The notes below the pieces were generated by a model that saw only the letters and a program-made list of their open reading frames with translations, was not told where the DNA came from and searched no databases. 64,000 bases of DNA from Medicago truncatula (Eukaryota > Streptophyta > Magnoliopsida > Fabales > Fabaceae). Every line of letters starts with the position of its first letter. Within the stretch, counting starts at the first letter, position 1. A program made the translations under genes and the position numbers. The stretch is taken from NCBI RefSeq assembly GCF_003473485.1, contig NC_053045.1:56958494-57022493 (forward strand). Direction: 5' to 3'. Below are positions 13,601-23,757 of the stretch, in pieces.

Positions 13601-15751
13601 CGCAATTTAGGCGACTAGGGGTGGACCGCAATAAAGGCGGAATTTCCAACATGTTTCAATAGTGTATTAAATGAACTCTATCAACAATCCAATGGAGCAT
13701 CTTTTTAATCATGAAAATAACATTTCGTCGACTCATCGTAAGAATGCAATATGTACTTTAAATAGATAACATAATATTGGACCATACCATACTATAATAT
13801 TTCTCATCATCATCTTCAAAATCAGCAAAATCTTGTATCTCCATTGCAAATATGCACTTGGCATCCTCCTGTAACTTGCCATCCCATCCAATTTCCACCT
13901 ACAACCAGGACAAATAGAATTAATTTATTGGTCAAATGTCCCAGCTTTTCTTTGACTGAAAATTTGACAAGGGCCAACAAACTTACATCCAACTCTATCA
14001 ACTTATCCACAAGTGCAGGTAGCATTGTACCACCAACAATTTCTCCAATTTCACCGCTCTCAAGCATTAACATATTTTCAACATACATGACAATCTCCTA
14101 CGAGCAACATAAGAGGCAAGTAAATTTTGAGGAAAAATATAACTGTTAAAGAATCTAGTTTTATTTTAGGTAAGTTGACAAATTAATGTAAAAATGGGAA
14201 ACTTAAGAGAAGAACTCCATTTATCATTATTCGAATAAGTTTCACCATTATATTTGAAATCAAAACACATACTACAAAACGTAAGAACATATGATCACCA
14301 TAAATTTCCCAATGGACTAAAGGAGAAGATTCATTGACAAATAAAATAGTCTTAACTATCCAGTTTATGCTGCAGAAGTAAATAATGGCACTGCATTCAA
14401 AACATAATGAAGTTTGCCATGCACACTGAAGAATTTGAAATCAAAATGCAGAAGATTTCAAATGCTAGAGTTTAAGATTGGCAAGCAAAGAACATACAAT
14501 ATGTTATTTGACTTGTCATTACATGAACAAATTCATTAGATTAAGCAGTATCTAGAACAGCATTCAGTTGCATCAGCCCTTATACTGGAAATGCAAATTG
14601 AACTCACAGGCTCCTTAGCAAAACGTTTCGGCATACTGTGGACAACTATTGGTGATAATCGCAACGGAGCAAGGGGCACCAAATCAGCTATGTGTTTCAA
14701 AGCAGCATGCACCCGAGACAGAACCTTATTCTTCATGCCAACTCCATTCTCATTTTTCAGAAATTCAAAGGCGTATTTAGGAGGCACAAAATGTTTGACC
14801 AGCAACTCCAAACAAAAATCAACATATATTCCCTTCGAAGCAGCCTGCAAAAAAAAAAAAAGACACATCAAGCAAAGTTCAATAAATATTTGAATGGCCC
14901 CATCTAAAATTACAGAGATATTGTTGGTGATACGAAATAAAATATTCACCAATGACACGATGAGCTCAAGCAGAGCATCCATGATATCAGCTGCTGCATC
15001 ATATTTCCTATCAGTTGGAGCATAATCCCACAAGCTCAATCTCGAAAGCTGAACAAAACATCTTATCAGATCAACCATATCACAAAATTATCTTGCTACC
15101 AAGAATCAGTTTATTGTTTGTCCCGCTGAAAAGCAAACTTACGGAAGAAAGAAGCGATTCATGCTGGATAGGGTCAATGTAGGACACTACTTCAGAAAGC
15201 GATTTTAAAGTTGTCTTGAATCATGTCATAAACATTAATAAAATGGTCAGCACTGTGAATTTCCATAGGCCTATTAATAAAATAGGCCTATTAAGTTTAT
15301 TATGAACTTTAACTAAAGAAAACCCACCAAAAGTTGAGCAGCGTCGTGAGACTTAAGATGCTTTTTTGGTTGCAAACACTTAACAAGCTCGGCGTAGTTC
15401 TCTCCACCATCCTGAACCACAAGAATCAACGCATCAAAAAAAAAAAATAATAATAAAGTCTACTTACTATAATGATATTTATTGGTTATCAAATTGAACA
15501 AAAGCTGTGGCAAACAGTTTCTGAAATGCTATGAAGCACTACCATAGACACTGACACTTGGACACGAAATAATAATTTGAGAAAATGACATAATTCAAAT
15601 TCAATATAATCACATGTGTCAGTGTTTGATGGCTTACCGAGCCCGCAAGAAGGGTATCTCTATAATAATAATTTAACTGCAAATCGTTGATTTCAACATC
15701 CTCCTCCATAACAGATAAATATTCGTTGACAATCGGAAGCAACTGTCCCAT
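7651..15751 (-). CDS. RRN3: RNA polymerase I initiation factor RRN3 (TIF-IA)
   Basis: RRN3/TIF-IA binds RNA polymerase I and bridges it to the rDNA promoter complex, acting in the nucleolus and limiting rRNA synthesis. Fifteen coding exons, read downward: 15638-15751, 15328-15411, 15143-15214, 14950-15048, 14608-14844, 13987-14094, 13788-13898, 9826-9951, 9646-9714, 9435-9541, 9086-9169, 8888-8975, 8463-8582, 8094-8278, 7651-7951. Phases agree and the sum is 1905 nt, i.e. 634 aa plus stop, normal for plant RRN3. Family landmarks in order: a HEAT-like N-terminal half; NTYKSKFAQ followed by FVMFYACALD; RAKFLSSELV; LVDWCFAYC; NPQAHQVFYSACQ; and RLDMFFPFDPCLLKKS near residue 530. The C-terminus has an acidic, Ser-rich stretch (SDSGSEASDDD), a plausible phosphorylation/nuclear region. 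Intron 7 (9952-13787) is very large and contains a hAT element. No lesion was seen. The start is chosen because MGQLLP follows a 5'UTR intron and opens the conserved frame. Confidence 0.95.
11333..12005. mobile_element. hAT-type MITE, copy A, in RRN3 intron 7
   Basis: A 673-bp element flanked by the perfect 8-bp duplication GAGATAAT (11325-11332 and 12006-12013). It starts CAGGGGCGTAGCCC and ends in CTTCACCGCTG, an imperfect inverted repeat. Near the left end is a small GGGGTAGCC...GGCTACCCC palindrome. It lacks coding capacity and is the sibling of the element at 32154-32840, in the same orientation, so it belongs to a multi-copy family. Confidence 0.88.
12158..12215 (-). other. Exon-like 58-bp segment inside RRN3 intron 7
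   Basis: On the minus strand a CAG precedes and a GTATAA follows a 58-nt open segment that reads AVVHVERLCEVAKLQQLSP. A homologous segment at 57981-58038 (plus strand) keeps the same splice-like borders, length and frame. Since 58 is not a multiple of three and RRN3 exons 7 and 8 join in phase 0, including it would shift the RRN3 frame. It may be a captured exon from another gene or a poison exon. The parent protein was not recognised. Confidence 0.4.
13436..13560. repeat. Dispersed repeat fragment in RRN3 intron 7
   Basis: Contains GGGGCCTAACTAATCCC, AAACCGGCTTGTAAGGTGAG and ATGCGGGACTAAATCC, phrases I recognise from a repeat frequent near legume genes. The borders are unclear. Confidence 0.4.
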
Positions 15752-15785
15752 GCTCCCTTAGAACCCTAACTCAGGAATCTTAATC

Positions 15786-15949
15786 CTGCAAAGTTTCGAT
15801 AAAATATTTTCAGCAATCAAAAGAAAAGATCGTTGAAACCTAATTGAATTATGCGAAGGAGGGTTGAATTGAATAACAAAAACTAACCCTAAAATTCGTG
15901 AGATTCAGGAACAATTAACGTATCAGAAACCCCCCCTAAGTTTACTTAC
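15786..15949 (-). other. RRN3: 5'UTR intron of RRN3
   Basis: On the minus strand GAGCTC is followed by GTAAGTAAAC (donor, 15949 downward), and TTTGCAG at 15786-15792 precedes the 34-nt leader that runs into the ATG at 15751. The interior is T-rich and ends in a pyrimidine tract. A leader intron next to the start codon is common in plant housekeeping genes. Confidence 0.65.
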
Positions 15950-16031
15950 GAGCTCGCGTAGTACTTGGCTTATGCACTCCACTCGCTGTCTGATAAACGA
16001 GCGTTAGGAGGCGCAAAAGAGTCTGAGACTT

Positions 16032-16051
16032 TTAGGGTTTTTAGTATTTAT
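16032..16051 (-). promoter_or_regulatory. RRN3: Telo-box and TATA box of RRN3
   Basis: On the minus strand TATAAATA (16044-16051) is followed four bases on by AAACCCTAA (16032-16040), a telo-box. Telo-boxes near the start site are a known mark of plant ribosome-biogenesis and ribosomal protein genes, which suits a Pol I factor. Another AACCCTAA-type motif lies in the leader near 15765. Confidence 0.65.
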
Positions 16052-16132
16052 AGCTCTGCTTTTTTTGTGATTTTTATTTTTTTTGTGTGTAAAGATTTAT
16101 TTTAGACCATTGATCAATCACATTGTTTATGG

Positions 16133-16547
16133 CTTAATTGCATGTTTGATCTCTTATGTTTATTTTAGTTTATAAGTTGGCCCCTTATGTTTTAAAAGTT
16201 TCAAGTTGGTCCCTTACGTTTTAAAAATTTTAAGTTGGTCCAAAATGTTACTCACATTGAAATAAGTTAGTCTTTTCTGCGACATGATATTGAGTTTAAT
16301 AAAACAAAAAAAAATTAAAAAAATGTTTTAAAATTGGTTTTTTAAATAAGTTAAGTTTCATCACCCATATTCTCAACCCGAATCTTTAATCGTTAAGTGA
16401 CTGAAGAGACTAATTTATTCCAACGTGAGTAACGTTTTAGTCCAACTTGAAACTTTTAAAACATAAGGCACCATCTTAAAACTTTTAAAACATAAGGGAC
16501 CAACTTAAAAAGTAAAATAAACATAAGGGATCAAACATGCAATTAAG
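16133..16547. mobile_element. Inverted-repeat element (MITE-like)
   Basis: Left end CTTAATTGCATGTTTGAT and right end ATCAAACATGCAATTAAG are exact inverted copies. The similarity continues inward through the TAAGTTGG(T/C)CCCTTATG repeats for about 75 bp each side. It is 415 bp and non-coding. No clear target duplication was found, so the superfamily is left open (Mutator-like is possible). Confidence 0.7.
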
Positions 16548-16654
16548 TCATCATTTATTATATTTGACTTTAATCGCAATTATTTTTAGACAAAATTAAT
16601 AGTCATTTATCTTATTTTTTTTGTAACATTTTGATCTATTATCTTTTATTTTTA

Positions 16655-19600
16655 CCATTTAGGTGTTTAAATAGAATTCATAAGCTTCAACTTCCCAATG
16701 GTTTATGGTCCTCAAATACTGCTATTCTTCAAGAGGAGGCTCTAAAATATTTCAAAAACCTTTTTTGTGGGAATCACCATAACCATGTCTTCGATGAAGG
16801 AAGCCACCCCAGCCTAGAGGATGCCGACAGAAACGCACTCACTAGCCCCATAACCAAGAAAGAAGTGACAGCCGCCCTTCACTCCATGAAACCTTACAAA
16901 GCCCCTGGTCCTGATGGGTTTCAATGTATCTTCTTTAAACAGTATTGGCACATTGTCCTGTTCAAAAAGTATTGGCACATTGTTGGAGATGACGTCTTCA
17001 ACCTTGTTCACTCAGCCTTCCACACCGGCCATTTCGACCCCTCCATTTCCAACCTCTCATAGCCCTCATACCCAAGGCTAGAGGTGTCAAATGGGCCGGC
17101 CCAATGGGCCAATGCATATAACTGGGCTGGGTCAGCCCGGGCCGGTTGATGCATGAGCTGTAAATTTTGAGCCCGACCCGTGCATGGGCCAACGGCCCGA
17201 TGGGCCAGCACGACCCGCATTCCAATTTTTTTATTTTTATTTTTTAAGTGATGAAATGTACAACAAAAAACTACTCTTTCTTCACATACACACCAAAAGG
17301 ATGAATAAGACAATAACACAAACAAACAACTCACAAAATAACTACCACATCGTCAAATATTATCCACACTATAGCTAGGTCAATTTAACATTCACCCAAC
17401 TTTACAAAGTGCAATCTTAAATAATAAAATATTACTAGTCTCACAATTCAAAATAGATTAACAAAAGAAATTATAATACATAGAAGTGAGAACTTGGTTC
17501 AAACTAGTTCAAAAAGACAATTCAAAATGAGTGAGACAATTTGAAATGTTAGGAGTACGAATCACTATTATCCATGACTGCAAATGTAATAAGTAATAAA
17601 AAAATTAACAATAAGTAATAAAAAATTAACAGACAATTTATAGAAGCAACGTAAGGTGTACGAGGATTTCATTAAAGAAGCAATTTAATAATCACTATTA
17701 TCTTGACATAATCGTATACACTTACAAAATTTGATAGCAAAAAATTAACTGCCAATTTAAAGAAGCAACCTAAGGTGTACGAGGATTTCATTAAAGAAGC
17801 AATTTAATAATCACTATGAGACAATGACTGATAGCAAAATTTGTGAGAATTTGGAAGACAACTTAATAATAAATACAAGGATCTCATTATTTTGAATTTA
17901 CACCTATGGCAATTGGCAAATAATCATTTTACATATAACTTTTCTTTATAGGTGTAAATAGACTTAAACACAAAACAATTCAAATGTATGAGATGATAGT
18001 GGTGATACATATGCAAACAGACATATAAAGGAGATAGAGAGAGTATGTCAAACCTGTAAAATTATCTATAAAAGCAACGAAGATTGGTCGGAATTATCAG
18101 TACAATGACGAAACTCATTGTAGAATGGGCCGGCCCGAAGCCCGATGGGCCGGCCCGGCCCGGCTCATTTTTACCATTGGGCTGAATGGGCTGGGCCAAA
18201 AAGGCTCGTGGTGCTTTTGAGCCTACTTTTTGAGGTCCGACCCGTAAGCCCGACCCGTTTTTGACAGCTCTACCCAAGGCCGACCCTCCCACCACTTACA
18301 AAGACTTTTGCCCCATTAGCCTATGCAACATCTTCTACAAAATCATCACCAAAGTCCTTGTTCATCGCCTAATACCTATTCTTAGCAATATTATTGGTCT
18401 CTATCAAAGCAGTTTTCTGTCTGGTAGGGGCACTACTGACAACACAATTGTTTTGCAGGAAATCACTCACTTCATGCGCAGGACAAAGAAGAAAGATGGT
18501 TATATGGCTTTCAAAATTGATCTTGAGAAAGCCTTTGATAATGTCAATTGGGATTTTCTCAGATCTTGTCTTCAAGATTTTGGATTCCCAGATGCCACAA
18601 TCAATCTCATCATGCATTGTGTTTGTTCTTCAACTTTCTCCATCCTCTAGAATGGAAACAAGTTGCCTCCCTTTCATCCTACTCATGGGCTCAGACAGGG
18701 TGATCCGCTCTCCCCTTACCTCTTTATTCTCTGCATGGAAAAGCTCTCCTCGGCCATTAACAACGCCGTCAGTCAAGGGAATTAGGATCCTATTCAAATT
18801 TCAAATTCGAGGCCTAAGCTTTCTCACTTACTTTTCGCAGATGACGTTCTCTTGTTAACTAAAGCTCGCAGCTCTCAGCTTAGATTCATCAGAGATTTGT
18901 TTGATCGGTTCAGCAAGGTTTCAGGGTTAAAAAGTAATATTCACAAGTCTAGAGCTTTTTATTCTTCAGGTACTCCTCAGAGAAAAATCACCAATCTCAC
19001 CTCTATATCCGGTATTCGTAGTACTACCTCTCTTGACAAGTATTTGGGTTTCCCTCTTCTCAAAGGCCACCCTAAAAGGAATGATTTTTCTTCATCATTG
19101 AGAAAATGCAAACTAGATTAGCCTCTTGGAAGAACAAGTTTCTCAAAAAACCGGGTAGATTAGCCTTAGCTTCTTCCGTGTTATCATCTATCCCTTTGTA
19201 TTACATGCAGATTAATTGGCTCCCCCAAAGCATCTATGATAGCATTGATCAAACAACACGTAATTTCATCTGGAGAGATTCTAATAACAAAGGCATTCAT
19301 TTGGTTGGTTGGGATAAAATAGCTAAACCAAAAATCATGGGAGGCTTGGGTATCCGCTCATCTAGAAGAATGAATATATGTCTCCTTGGTAAATTGATTT
19401 GGGACATTGTTCAGCACTCCACCAAGCTATGGGTCCAACTTCTCACTCACAAATATTCAGCAGCCCCGCACTTGCTCATCGCCACTAATCATCCGAGTTG
19501 CTCCTCCACCTAGGCAGCCATTGTCTGCACAAAAAACTTGCTTTCCGCCGACTATGCTTGGAGACATGGCAGCGATGCCTCCTCTTTTTAGTTCACTAAT

Positions 19601-20854
19601 TGGACCTCCACAGGTTACCTAGCCAACACCGTCCCTTATGTCGACATTCATGACCTCCACCTCACCGTCAAGGATGTCCTTACCTGTCCCGCACCTCACA
19701 CCAACATTCTTTACACCTCTCTTCCTACTGAGATTGCTAACAACATCAACAGTACCGATGCCACTTTCAACGATGCCATAGCAGACACTTTTGTTTGGTC
19801 TGACAACAAAAATGGAGTTTATACTGCTAAAAGCGGCTACGATTGGCTCCTCTCCCACCCTGCCGCCGACACCTCTGCCAACCCTCATCAATCTTGGACC
19901 TAGATTTGGAATTTGCACCTCCCGGAGAAATATAAATTCCTTGTTTGGCTGGCCTGTCATGATGCCACTCATACTTTATCTCTATTATCGCATAGAAACA
20001 TTGCCCAATAAGCTATGTGTACCCGTTGCAACCAGCAGGATGAGTCATTTCTTCATTGTATTCGTGACTGTCCTCACTCCTCCAAGATTTGGCGCCACTT
20101 TGGTTTCAATTCAGATGCTTTCTTTGCGGAAACAAGTACCTATGTTTGGTTAAAAAAATGGCCTCATAGGTACTCATTATTTACCTTCGCAACAGGGGTT
20201 TGGTGGGCTTGGCGTCACCACAATTTAATGTGTCTCAACAATGAGGAGCGGTCTCTTAATCGACTTGCATTCAATATTCAGAACTCTATTGATGTTAACC
20301 GCACATCTTTCCTGCATAACTCTCTTTCCTAGGCCACCGTCACTGTGGTAAAATGGAATTGCGACAACCACCCTTGTTATATTCTCAATGTTGACGGGAG
20401 TTGTCTTGGCAACCCTCAGCGTACCGGATTCGGCGGCCTCCTTAAGAACAGTGCAAGATTATTTATCTCTAGTTTCTCCGGGAACATTGCCAACGCGTCT
20501 GACATTCTTTTGGCCGAACTACATGCCATCTTTTAAGGTCTGCGAATAGTTTCAGATATGAGAATATTCGATTTCGTGTGCTACTCCGACTCTCTCCACT
20601 CCGTTAGCCTCATTAACGGCCCTTCCATGAAGTTTCATGTCTATCCCAATCTCATTCAAGACATAAAGGACCTCATCATTACCAGCAATGCTTCTGTTTT
20701 TCACACTCTCCGTGAGGGATATTACTGCACATTTTTTCTTGCAAAGTTGGGAGCGGCTTCAGACACTGTGTTGACGATTCATGTCTCACCTCCTGAAGGG
20801 ATGATTCAACTGATTAAAGATGATGCTTGGGGAACTCTCTTCCCTAAGGGCTAG
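16655..20854 (+). mobile_element. L1-type LINE, 5'-truncated, with RNase H, decayed
   Basis: A plant non-LTR retrotransposon copies its RNA at the insertion site with its own reverse transcriptase. Remaining parts in order: N-terminal RT region with KAPGPDGFQ (about 16888-16923); RT core with CPISLCN, the Q-S-SFLSGRGT motif and FKIDLEKAFD (18261-18640); GLRQGDPLSP (about 18692); FADD catalytic motif (18834-18845); KYLGFPLLKG and the RT thumb region (19040-19100); a zinc-finger-like segment with MCTRCNQQ (20015); and an RNase H-like end opening with LNVDGSC (about 20380). Several stops and frameshifts (for example near 18649, 19510 and 20535) mean it is dead. The endonuclease and ORF1 are missing. 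The 3' end runs into AAATAAATAA and (AT)n. A hAT element splits it at 17079-18272. A short local duplication, YWHIV twice, lies at 16944-16982. Confidence 0.9.
17079..18272. mobile_element. Non-autonomous hAT element nested in the LINE
   Basis: A 1194-bp insertion flanked by the perfect 8-bp duplication CCCAAGGC (17071-17078 and 18273-18280). Termini TAGAGGTGTCAAA and TTTGACAGCTCTA are inverted repeats with one mismatch. Both subterminal zones are GC-rich with many GGGCC/GGCCC and GACCCG motifs, likely transposase-binding repeats, while the centre is AT-rich. Inside, a segment of about 57 bp recurs with a 119-bp period (17642-17698 and 17761-17817). No transposase is present. Confidence 0.92.
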
Positions 20855-20936
20855 CTAGCCTCAGTTCTTCTTTTTCTTTTCTTTTCTTTTATGCTTTCTT
20901 TGCTTTTTGTTTCTTTTCCCCTTGTAACAAAAATAA

Positions 20937-20939
<3 letters not shown>

Positions 20940-21011
<72 letters not shown>
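20940..21011. repeat. (AT)n microsatellite, about 35 units
   Basis: An uninterrupted AT dinucleotide run directly after the A-rich LINE 3' end. The ORFs reading YIYIYI here are artefacts of this repeat. Confidence 0.95.
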
Positions 21012-21014
<3 letters not shown>

Positions 21015-21380
21015 AACATAAATATGAGTGTAAATCTAGGAAAAATGGTTTGAATAAATTCTACGATTTTTTTCATTGAATTTTTGTAAATTGACAATAA
21101 AAATATTTAAAAAAAGAATAATAAATATATCCAACAATTTGTAGCGAGTTTTATATTTAAAGATAAATACAATTTTTTGACAAAGGACAAATATTTTTTT
21201 AAAGTAGTTTTATAATTAAAGACGGAGGAAATCAATAATACACATAAATTAACTCAAAAATAAAAATAAAAAATTAATTAACTCAAAAAAAAAAGTAATG
21301 ATACAAAACTTTTTAAACTCAAAGTCAAAGAAATTCTGTAAAAAGATTAAAAGGAAATGATTAATAGTGCTTTCCATCCC
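21012..21380. other. AT-rich spacer, no gene
   Basis: Low-complexity A/T sequence between the microsatellite and the next inverted-repeat element. Nothing recognised. Confidence 0.6.
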
Positions 21381-22433
21381 TGTAATATAGGTCATTTTCG
21401 ATTTTTGCCCCTATAAAATTTTCAGTTTGGTTTCCGTCCTCGTAATTATTATTATTTTTTTCGGAAAACCCCCTTCCCCCGTCCAACTCAGCAGATTCGC
21501 TTATGTGTCGCTGACTTGGTTTTTTTTTTTAATTGGCCACATCAGATTTTATTATTAAAATATCCTGAAATTTAATTTTTAAAAATCCAAAAAATAATAT
21601 GAATTCATTTATATTAATTTAAAAATAAACAATTATTTAGAAAATTTGAAAATTATTTTTTGAAAATAAAAAGAATTGTAAAAATTAGAAAAAATTCTGG
21701 AAATATTTTTATTAACAATTTTTTTTTTGTATAAAAAAAACCAACTTTTTAATTTTGAAAGAAAAATCTGAACTTTTTCGAATTATTTTAGAAAATTTAG
21801 AAATACATTAAGTTCGATAGAATTTTTATATAAGATTTTGAGATTTCAGCCTCCTCTAAGGAAGAGCTTAATTCTAGGAAAAATGAAATTTTCACGATGA
21901 TGGAAAAATCGTAAAAAAAAATAAATTCCAATATTTTAATTTAGAAAAAGATTTTATAAAAATTATGGAATTTTTTTCTAAATTTGTATCCAGATATCGA
22001 AAAAAAATCTGATTATATTTTTAAATTTTGAAAATTAAATTCCAGAATTTTTTAATTTCGAATAGAATCTGATTATATTTTCTGATTTTTTTTCTAATTT
22101 TTTAAATTTTAGAAAAAAAATCTAAATACAAAAAAAAATTGGTAATAATTTTTTTTTTCTTCAGAAAACAACTTATTAAATTCCACAAAAATCTTCTTAA
22201 TTTCATAAAAAAACAAATTTTTTAAATTTTGGAAAAAAATATTAATGTTTTTTCTATATTTTTTTATTTAAAAAAAATGATTTTTAAATTTTTTAGAAAA
22301 AATCTGAAAATTTTTATGATTTTTTTATTTTTTAAAAATATAATTTGATGTAGAAATATATTTTTTTACATGTGGCCAATTAAATCAAACCAAAAATTTT
22401 ATAACGACGAAAACCGAAATTGACCTATATTAA
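21381..22433. mobile_element. Inverted-repeat element, 1.05 kb, very AT-rich core
   Basis: The left end reads TAATATAGGTCATTTTCG and onward. The right end, inverted, gives TAATATAGGTCAATTTCGG, and similarity continues through CTATAAAATTTTC-type and AATTGGCCACAT segments. The left arm carries an extra segment of about 90 bp. The core is nearly all A/T. It is non-coding. The structure suits a foldback or Mutator-like non-autonomous element; no target duplication was identified. Confidence 0.65.
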
Positions 22434-22664
22434 CCCAATATTTAATTGGAGGATTTACTCTTTTTCCTTTGCAGTAATGTTAGTGGACCAAAAGGATTGA
22501 CTATCGCACAATCCATGTAGGAAGAGGACCGAACAATGAACAATGAAGAGTACCAAAGAAGAAAGGATTCAATAATTGATAAGCTCTCTATTAATATACC
22601 TCATACATCGCATCTTAGGACTCACGCTTCAGTATTTGTGATCATCCTACAAACTAAAATACAC

Positions 22665-23757
22665 ATGGAGAAGATGATCCTGCATCTGCCTCATGAATTG
22701 ATAGTTCAGATTCTGCTGAGGTTACCGGTGAAGTTAGTCTTGGTTTTCTCTTATCTCTCACAATCCTCACTTTGCAAATTCGCATTTTGAAATTACTGCC
22801 TCAACACACACTCGTAGAATTCTATTCGTCTCAACTTCAGAACTTCAAACTCTATCTATAGATCTCGAAGCATCGCTTAACGTTGAGGCCACTTCACTGA
22901 ACCACCTTACTTTTATGCCCCAATCTTATCTTTACATTCATATTAATGCTTCATGTAGAGGCTTTATATTTTTGCACCGTTCTTCAGAGATTTATCTATG
23001 GAATCCATCCACCGGAGTTCACAAACAAATACCTTTGTCTCCCATTGATTCGAGGTTAGATGGCACATATTTCTGTTATCTATATGGTTTTGGGTATGAC
23101 CCGTCAACCGATGATTACTTGGTAGTTTTAATGTCCTATGATACAACCTTAGCTAATGTTTCATCACATTTAGAGTTTTTCTCATTGAGAGCTAATGCAT
23201 GGAAAGAAATTGAGGGTACTCACTTCCCTTACATGAATGCCTCCGATGATCCCAGAGTAGGGTCGCTTTTTAATGGGGCTATTCATTGGTTGGCTTTTCG
23301 TCATGATTTACCAATGAATAATGTTATTGTGGCCTTTGATTTAATGGAAAGGAAACTTTTAGAGTTGTCTTTGCCGGATGATTTTTACCATGAACCTACC
23401 TATTGCGATTTGTGGGTATTTAGAGAATTTCTAAGTATATGGGTCATGGGGGATGATACAGTTGAAATATGGGTCATGAAAGAATACAAAGTGCGTTCGT
23501 CTTGGACTAAGACTCTTGTTCTTTCTTTTAGTTCCATTCCCACTCACTACTTTTCCCCAATATGTTGTACAAAGAGTGGTGATATTATTGGAACGGATGG
23601 TGATAGTGGATTGGTGAAGTATGATGGCGAAGGACATTTGCTAGAGCACCGCTCCTACTGTAAGAAGAATAACACATGGCCAAGTTTTTGTTCCCAAGTG
23701 GCTATATATACAGAGTCCCTGCTTTCGTTCCCTAGTGGTGACAATGGCCAAGCTTAA
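22665..23757 (+). pseudogene. F-box/FBA protein with deletion in the F-box
   Basis: First member of the F-box cluster. Family role: the F-box binds SKP1 in an SCF E3 ligase and the FBA region recruits the target. It opens with an HLPHELIVQILLRLPVK F-box helix, but relative to the paralogue at 33236 a net 26 bp is missing right after it (near 22733), removing the SLIRFKCVC part and shifting the frame. The downstream frame, from WFSLISH at 22741, is then open to the stop at 23755-23757. It contains YLWNPSTG (about 23000), YGFGYDPSTDDY, GAIHWLAFRHD, EIWVMKEYKV and TESLLSFP, i.e. a complete FBA domain. As the only lesion seen is this deletion, the inactivation looks recent. An N-terminally truncated FBA-only protein from Met at 22915 is conceivable. 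Confidence 0.9.

Noticed and set aside
14591-14893. 100-aa plus-strand ORF
   Set aside because: Antisense to RRN3 exon 5; the minus strand explains the sequence with correct splice sites and conserved protein.
20861-21097. YIYIYI-rich ORFs on both strands
   Set aside because: Translation of an (AT)n microsatellite.
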